Part shown: piece after piece, positions 58,855 to 64,000 of the stretch | Numbering within the stretch: the first letter of the stretch is position 1 | Layout: the number at the start of each line of letters is the position of its first letter | From: Armillaria gallica | Taxonomy: Eukaryota > Basidiomycota > Agaricomycetes > Agaricales > Physalacriaceae | Direction of reading: 5' to 3' | NCBI GenBank assembly: GCA_037576215.1 | Contig: JBANDB010000006.1 | Coordinates: 3,658,001 to 3,722,000, forward strand | DNA length: 64,000 bases | Program-made: the position numbers and the translations under genes | Notes under the pieces: generated by a model | What the model saw: the letters and a program-made list of their open reading frames with translations, nothing else | Databases searched by the model: none | Told to the model about the DNA's origin: nothing

Positions 58855-59240
58855 TAGCTTCCGGTCGTGACATGTTTACTCCCAGGAACAAACCAGTTTG
58901 AATTGATAGGTGGATTGATCCGGGGTAATGTCAATCCAATACGAGGTGCGTCGTATGTGCCGTATCAAGGCAACAGAATGCCAATTCGACGCGGTGTATA
59001 TCACAGCGTATGGCTATATGACGCCGAAAAGCTCATTATCAACTAAGACATGGACTTTGCAAAACGACCTTCGCCAATTACGCATGTCTGAAATCGACGG
59101 TCAGTCAAGATACTTAAACCTGGATTCGATTGTTTGAACGTTCGCACTCAGACACCAGAATTCCTCCGCCGAATTTCCTGAGCAAAATATTTCGATAATG
59201 ACACACCTCCCGTATCGCGAGGTAAAGTAACAACGAATAC
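58855..59240 (-). pseudogene. Truncated PNGase A pseudogene
   Basis: This stretch aligns in the same orientation with 53750-54240 of the PNGase A gene, with internal gaps. Matching parts include AACAAACCAGTTTGAATTGA, the YITAYGxMTPKS antisense block and the block around CCAGAATTCCTCCGC. Internal deletions of tens of bases and frame changes remove any long frame. It lies just 3' of the intact DJ-1-like gene. Confidence 0.8.
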
Positions 59241-59398
59241 GGAGTCTTTGCTGGTACGACATACGAAGCAGCTTGGATCTAGGAAAAGGTGGGTGAGTCT
59301 TCGCAGTCGCCAAAAGCTTTTGAGGTGTGAATTTCTTTGAGTAGACGAAATAAGCAACTCATTTCGCAGATGTATACATATGTAACAAACAAAATTTC

Positions 59399-60127
59399 CT
59401 ACAGACCGTACAATTCCGCAAAAGGGTCCCAGCTAGAATTAGTCTCTCTCACATACTCCATCGAATTGGCGACAGTCTCCGTTGCGTTGTCACCGTAAAC
59501 GGCCTCCATAAAAGCGAACGTCCCGTCAATACCAGCACTGACGCCGGACGTGGTATAGATATTTCCATCAACCACCCATCGAGCATGCGAAATCCAGTTG
59601 ACGTTCGGTCCTTGTGACGTAGCCCACTCCCATGACTTTTTATTGGTAGTAGCGTTCTTCCCATCGAGGATACCTGCTCTGGCCGCAAGGGTCGCGCCGG
59701 TGCAAACTGTGATCAGATATTGCAGAGATGGGTACGTAGCAGCGATATAATCAATAGTGGCGTTGAGGTTTGAGGCCCATGTGCCAAGGCCCCCCGGCAC
59801 GATGAGCACATCGAGCGATTCTGGTGGTGAGTCGAAGGTGTGGGTGGGTACGATGGATTCGGAGAAGTTGGAGTTCACGGGGTCGAGGGTCTCAGCGATG
59901 ATGAAGAGGTTGAGTGGGTACGCGAAGGAGAGCATGTTTAGGGCATCAAGGGGTCCAAAGACATCAAGCGCTTGGAAGGCTGGGAAGACGACGATGCCAT
60001 AATTTACCGGGACGGACTCTACGCAAGGTCAGAGCTACCAACACGGAAGGTATGATGTAGCCGTACCGTTCGACTGAGCTAGAACTGACAGAACGACAAA
60101 AGCGACGGCTAAGACCACTACTCTCAT
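59399..60127 (-). CDS. Secreted DJ-1/PfpI-family protein (isonitrile hydratase/ThiJ-like)
   Basis: Two exons, from ATG at 60127 to a stop at 59399, about 227 aa. A signal peptide (VVVLAVAFVVLSVLAQS) is cut by one short intron before ESVPVNYGIVVFPAFQALD. The DJ-1 fold is visible: FGPLDALNML, DVLIVPGGLGTW, and YLITVCTGATLAARAGILDGKNAT, whose Cys is the expected nucleophile in the elbow. GNIYTTSGVSAGIDGTFAFME follows near the end. Several N-x-S/T sites agree with secretion. Secreted fungal DJ-1-like proteins are known in sequence, but the reaction is not settled. A decayed copy of its 3' end lies at 20150-20390. Confidence 0.88.
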
Positions 60128-61440
60128 GATGAAGGTAAGGGACACTGTTGAGGTCTCGCTCTGCGGCACCCTCTTACGAAAATTATGAATCCTTACTGAG
60201 GAGAATTGTCAGATTGGCCAAGACAATAGCGAATGAAATACGGACCTGAGAAGAGTAGGAGAATGATGAAACATTAGGCCCCTTCTCTCAGGTCTTATAA
60301 GCTGGGTGCAAAGGAGCCAGTACATGTATGATCCGAGTCAAAGAACGGTCGAACTCCGGTAGTACGCGTTTATTTAGCACGTATTGTTGGGTAAGATCCC
60401 GGTCTGCGCGTAGAAATCCCTTCCTCGTAGCAGTGCGTAAAACAGGTGCTGGGCTTGGTTTCGTGTGGAGCGTTGGCACATGGCACATTCTTCGGGAACC
60501 CGAGATCCGGCCGTTTGATATTGATTCCAATGAACGATATCCCGTTTGATCCTGATAGTTCGCATCGAGTTCACAAGAGCCGTGCTGCGTAAAATGGTAT
60601 CCGAAACGCATATACCACAGCCTAGGTATCTTTGGAGAGGAAATGAGTTGACAGTGTCCTCTCAACGGTCTCAGGCAGGTCGGAGGGAACAAATTGGATC
60701 GTGTTATTTCCCTGATTCACTCCTTCAACCTCAGTGTTCACGCCAGACACCTTTGCGCTCCTACCTCTTCGCCCCATCTCTGATATTAAGTGAGAGGCGT
60801 AGGCGTATTGAAGGGTATAGTCCGAGCCCGTATCCGTATCGTTGACAGAGCCTGAGATGACAAATAAATGGATAGTCTGCGAACAATAGAATGTCCCGCT
60901 TACCGGGCTACGCACTTGGGATATTGATAGTTTAACCGGGCAAGGGATTTCACCATGTTGTAATGAGTGAAAAGCGTAGTCGTGGCAAGGAGCCGCGTGG
61001 TCCGAGCCCGTAGCCATATCTTTTAGTACCGTTGATGAACCATCCTGTGTACGCGCGGGGTCAAGGAATGTCCTCCCTTTCTCATGTTCTATTGAACACC
61101 ATCAAAGACCATATTGTGACGAGTTTATCCCTCGCACCTCTGATAAGCCACTAAGAACGCTGTTTCCTTTCCCGTTCACTCATGCCGTCCTCACCTTCAT
61201 CTGCCTCGACCTGGTACGTGGATAGTGTTCGTGTAAAGGCAACGGCTTGACATTCATTTTTGTGGTATTTCAGAGTCCCAAGGGACATGGATGATTTTTG
61301 TGGAACAGAGACGAATTCTGCAGAAGTTCATAAGAAAGAAAAGGCGAGCGAGGAGGAAATATCATACCATCCGTCCCATCCACCTACAACGCAAACCCTG
61401 CCGTTATCATGGATCACGACAGCTGCATTTCCCAGATGAT
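60128..61440. other. Intergenic/decayed stretch with an internal tandem similarity
   Basis: The sequence around 60795-60846 (with GTCCGAGCCCGTA) is repeated imperfectly at about 60971-61022, roughly 176 bases apart, in the same direction. Minus-strand frames at 61017-60622 and 60692-60288 are open but match nothing I know. I would not call a gene. Confidence 0.45.
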
Positions 61441-62160
61441 TATTATACCTGTATATAAATGAGGAGGGCTGGGGTACATGTCAAAAATCAATTGCCAGTG
61501 GCCTGATTCTCGTGCCTGTCCGTGGAAAGGATGTGGCCGTTGTTTTCTTGCTTCCCTATCGCAGCATGGACTCGACTGGAAGATGGCAGGGACCAAATGT
61601 CAGCCTGAGAAACTGTGAGAATTCGTTACAGGGGAATAGAGCCAGTGTCATACCTCTAAAGATTCGACTAAATTCGGGAGTGCAATTAGAGCCTCGCTGG
61701 ATTGATCCTTGTACGATGAGCTTACTGCGCTGCCGTTTGACGGTAAGGGCATCCATGAAAATAGTTCTCGGAATCCACATCCATCGAGTATCGGAGTACG
61801 GGAACGGCAATTCAGATGGAGCCGACTCCCGGCAGTTCTTCGAGGCGAAGCCATACGTGAAGTTTATTGTCTCGACCTTATCTGCATCCCTTAGAAATTG
61901 TGGTTCGAACGAGACCGAAAGCAACGTACGTGATAATGCTTACTCCACACTTCTGTACACCGAGTACGAATCCGCCGTTGTGGGCCTTCCAAGAGGACAT
62001 ATACGCGTCGACGTCGATACGACCGATCTGGAACTGTCTCCAGAGTAAATTCGCTGGTTGTCCAGGGAGATGAAGAGGGTAGTCACAGTAGAAGAATGGG
62101 ACCAAAGGATATAACGTAGGTTCGGACATTTTGCCGATCTTCCCGATGTCACTTGGTCAA
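61441..62160 (-). pseudogene. Unidentified duplicated gene, decayed copy 2
   Basis: Partner of 20690-21560, in the same orientation. It has minus-strand blocks VPFFYCD, DNQRIY, VVSTSTR, INFTYGF and EELPGVG in mixed frames. A plus-strand frame of 178 codons (61512-62048) is open but is not kept in the other copy, so it is probably a chance frame. The family is unknown to me. Confidence 0.6.
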
Positions 62161-62214
62161 TAACCACCGCCAATGCTTCTTCGATATGTCAGCAGTTCTG
62201 TAATCTAGTTCTAC

Positions 62215-62370
62215 CCTCGACAAGCAACGCTGTACTAATACAACGCTGGGCTGGTATGTACAATTGATTGTTCCACCAAATTTTCACTGAGCCTGAATTC
62301 AGGTACTCGAGAGTACTCGTAGCAGTTGTTGACATGAACATCCTTGGCACGCGGATTGAAGAATGCAGCT
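62215..62370 (+). repeat. Dispersed repeat copy B (partner at about 8675-8830)
   Basis: Same direction as copy A. The match is strongest around CTGAATTCAGGTACTCGAG and around TTGACATGAACATCCTTGG. It directly follows the second copy of the unidentified duplicated gene. There is no frame shared with copy A. Confidence 0.6.
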
Positions 62371-62404
62371 TGCGGATGGGGTGTGCACTCGATGACGGGC
62401 AGGG

Positions 62405-62520
62405 AGGCACTTCCATATCGCCTCGTTACGGGATCCTGCCAGTGTCTTATACATACGCCCTATCTTTCCATCCACGACAACACCGTCCACACCTCCTGCG
62501 GTGATACTTATCCGCACCAA
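62405..62520 (-). repeat. Local direct repeat, copy 1 (copy 2 at 63560-63690)
   Basis: The core CTTTCCATCCACGACAACA and the following CCTCC.GCGG.GATA pattern recur about 1.15 kb downstream. On the minus strand both copies translate to a GGVD-VVVDGK core, so they may be fragments of one exon. No further coding context was found. Confidence 0.55.
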
Positions 62521-62779
62521 ACACGTCGTCCCTACGCGGTCGCTTGTCCCGCGTCACCACCTCACCCCATTCGCCTGATCCTGTACGACTCGGCGAGCAT
62601 CATCACGTTTCTCAAAATTCTCCATGTGGTAAGATGCGAAAGGACAAGCATCTTGGATGGGCCAACCGCCTAATTTTCGATAGGGCGCTGAATAAAATCG
62701 CAGCGGTGATCAACGACTCGAAAATCAGGTAAGTGAACGTTGATAAGAATCTGTTTATTTTAAGGAAAATTGGGTTAAA

Positions 62780-62870
62780 GTGAACATAGTACTGATAACA
62801 CCTCATTGTCCAATATTTCAGCAATCAAAGTCGGTAGGAGCGGATTATCATTTGAACCGTTACTGTATAC
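62780..62870 (-). pseudogene. Small PNGase A fragment
   Basis: About 85 bases align with 54935-55025 in the first exon of the PNGase A gene, including CATTGTCC.ATATTTC.GCAA and AGTCGGTAGGAG. The flanks do not match. It is a third piece of the same gene family in this region. Confidence 0.65.
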
Positions 62871-64000
62871 TAGTCGCGATCGAGCATGAGCTATCGGCAA
62901 ATGCCGCTACCTTTCTTCCTCTTACGGCGTCGTCTACTTTTCCGTTTATTATCATATTAGTCTCGAGCTGCTGGACAACCATTTGCGATCAATCAAGGTT
63001 TGAATGCTATAAACTGGAGACACGGCTGCTCTGCTTCATCGCTTGTCGCCATAAAAGTTGCCTCAAGTTTACGAGGTCATGTTTAACTTCGATAGACGCC
63101 GTTCATCTTTTAGCGCCCTCATCAATGATAGGCGCCAGACTACCAATTATCAAGGTATTTATAAAAGTACCCCGGCTTCAGTGGCGTGGTCTCTACAACT
63201 TCTAAGATTTCACTGTTCTTCGTGGTTACTCTGTTGACTCAATTCTCGCCCTTTCTCTAGTGTTGCTAGTCATCCTCGCCGAATCCTTTAGACGCCATTT
63301 GATGGATGTTTGAAGCTTACTCGCTTGCATGTACACGTGAATTGGGCATGCTTAAAACCTCGCTCTGCACACGAGGCCCTTATCTTGAACTCTCAGACCT
63401 CACCTCCCGCTCACTTTCTACTGTGAGTCCTCTTTTCTTTGACATGTTGGTTTTTCCTTACCATCCTGCTAGACTTTACATATACTATACGATGCCGCTA
63501 CTACCCACTCGCGGTCCATCCATACTGACTCGGTACGGCAAGGCTCATCAAGACGTACCCTTCATTCCGGTTGTACAGACACTCCCTGCCTTTCCATCCA
63601 CGACAACATTGTCCACTCCTCCCGCGGAGATATCCGCACCAAATACATCTTCCACCGTCCAGTTCCCGTGCGATACGTGGTGGTATGTGCTATACCCAGG
63701 TGCATCGCTACCTCGCCCAACCGCTTGAACCTGCGACATTCGGCGAGAAACCGCACGCAGAGGTTATGCTTAGCAGTGGCATCGAGATGGGCACCCCTTC
63801 CTTTGTTGACGCTGTCGGATGTGCTGATGACAGCCAAGTCGAGTTTCGAATTCGGCATATCTTGGTGGTGCACTGGTGACGTATTTTGGGGAATGGGGAG
63901 GAGGCGAGTTGGCTAACAATGATGACCACTTTGAGAGAGGGCGCATGAAGAGGACGTGGTCTGGCGTTTGAGGTATCTCTGCGGATGGACTGTCCTGGGC
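62871..64000. other. Window end, no recognised gene
   Basis: Apart from the repeat at 63560-63690 I see only short frames without family features. The plus and minus frames between 63550 and 63930 overlap each other and neither shows recognisable motifs. A gene entering from beyond the window cannot be excluded. Confidence 0.35.
63560..63690 (-). repeat. Local direct repeat, copy 2 (copy 1 at 62405-62520)
   Basis: Shares CTTTCCATCCACGACAACA and the next 40 bases with copy 1, in the same direction. The minus-strand reading gives ISAGGVDNVVVDGKAG. Confidence 0.55.

Noticed and set aside
61512..62048. 178-codon plus-strand open frame as a gene
   Set aside because: The matching stretch at 20.7-21.5 kb does not keep this frame, and short conserved peptide blocks lie on the minus strand.
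1..64000. tRNA or rRNA genes
   Set aside because: I looked for A-box/B-box pairs with cloverleaf potential and for rRNA cores and saw none, but a covariance search was not possible.

Overview
The window looks like nuclear DNA of a filamentous basidiomycete, most likely a mushroom-forming agaricomycete. Genes are packed on both strands, most are split by several introns of about 47-60 nt with GTRNGT...YAG borders, and the families present (Mdv1, TMEM135-like, GH79 with a GPI tail, ZZ plus DUF7514-like, the giant DUF6606/DUF3638/DUF3645 proteins) are typical of that group. I saw no rRNA, tRNA, CRISPR array or intact transposon. Exon borders were placed by eye, so they may be off by a base or two.

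From 1 to 20 kb: two tandem members of the DUF3638/DUF3645 P-loop family flank four ordinary genes. These are a TMEM135-like membrane protein (-), a class V aminotransferase (+), an aldo-keto reductase (-) and a ZZ-finger/DUF7514-like protein (+). The first family copy is cut by the window start and has DQAH instead of DEAH. The second is almost complete, but about seven frame changes break it, and its 7.6 kb body is strongly CpG-depleted while both ends are normal.

From 20 to 24 kb: relics of a DJ-1-like gene and of an unidentified gene, then MDV1 (mitochondrial fission adaptor). From 24.7 to 31 kb: a GPI-anchored GH79 enzyme, a nuclear SprT-like protease with SUMO-interacting motifs, an unidentified acidic protein and RPS29. 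From 31 to 46 kb: housekeeping genes, namely a Pumilio RNA-binding protein, a Vps38/UVRAG-like PI3K subunit, CDC6 with a G1/S-type promoter, and an MFS carboxylate-type transporter. From 46.7 to 55.3 kb: TRAPPC5/Trs31, a BTB protein with a 7-nt micro-exon and an in-frame TGA, a secreted Asp/Ser-rich protein, a short cullin-repeat protein, and a secreted PNGase A.

From 55 to 64 kb: a decayed, repeat-rich region. It holds one intact secreted DJ-1/PfpI gene among fragments of PNGase A, of the unidentified 20.7-kb gene and of sequence upstream of the ZZ gene. It also holds a cluster of hairpins that share a loop but have different stems. The 20.2-21.6 kb and 59.3-62.2 kb blocks carry the same two genes in the same order and direction, so they probably come from a segmental duplication. 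There is no obvious single pathway; the coherent story is a housekeeping core flanked by duplicated and decaying accessory DNA.
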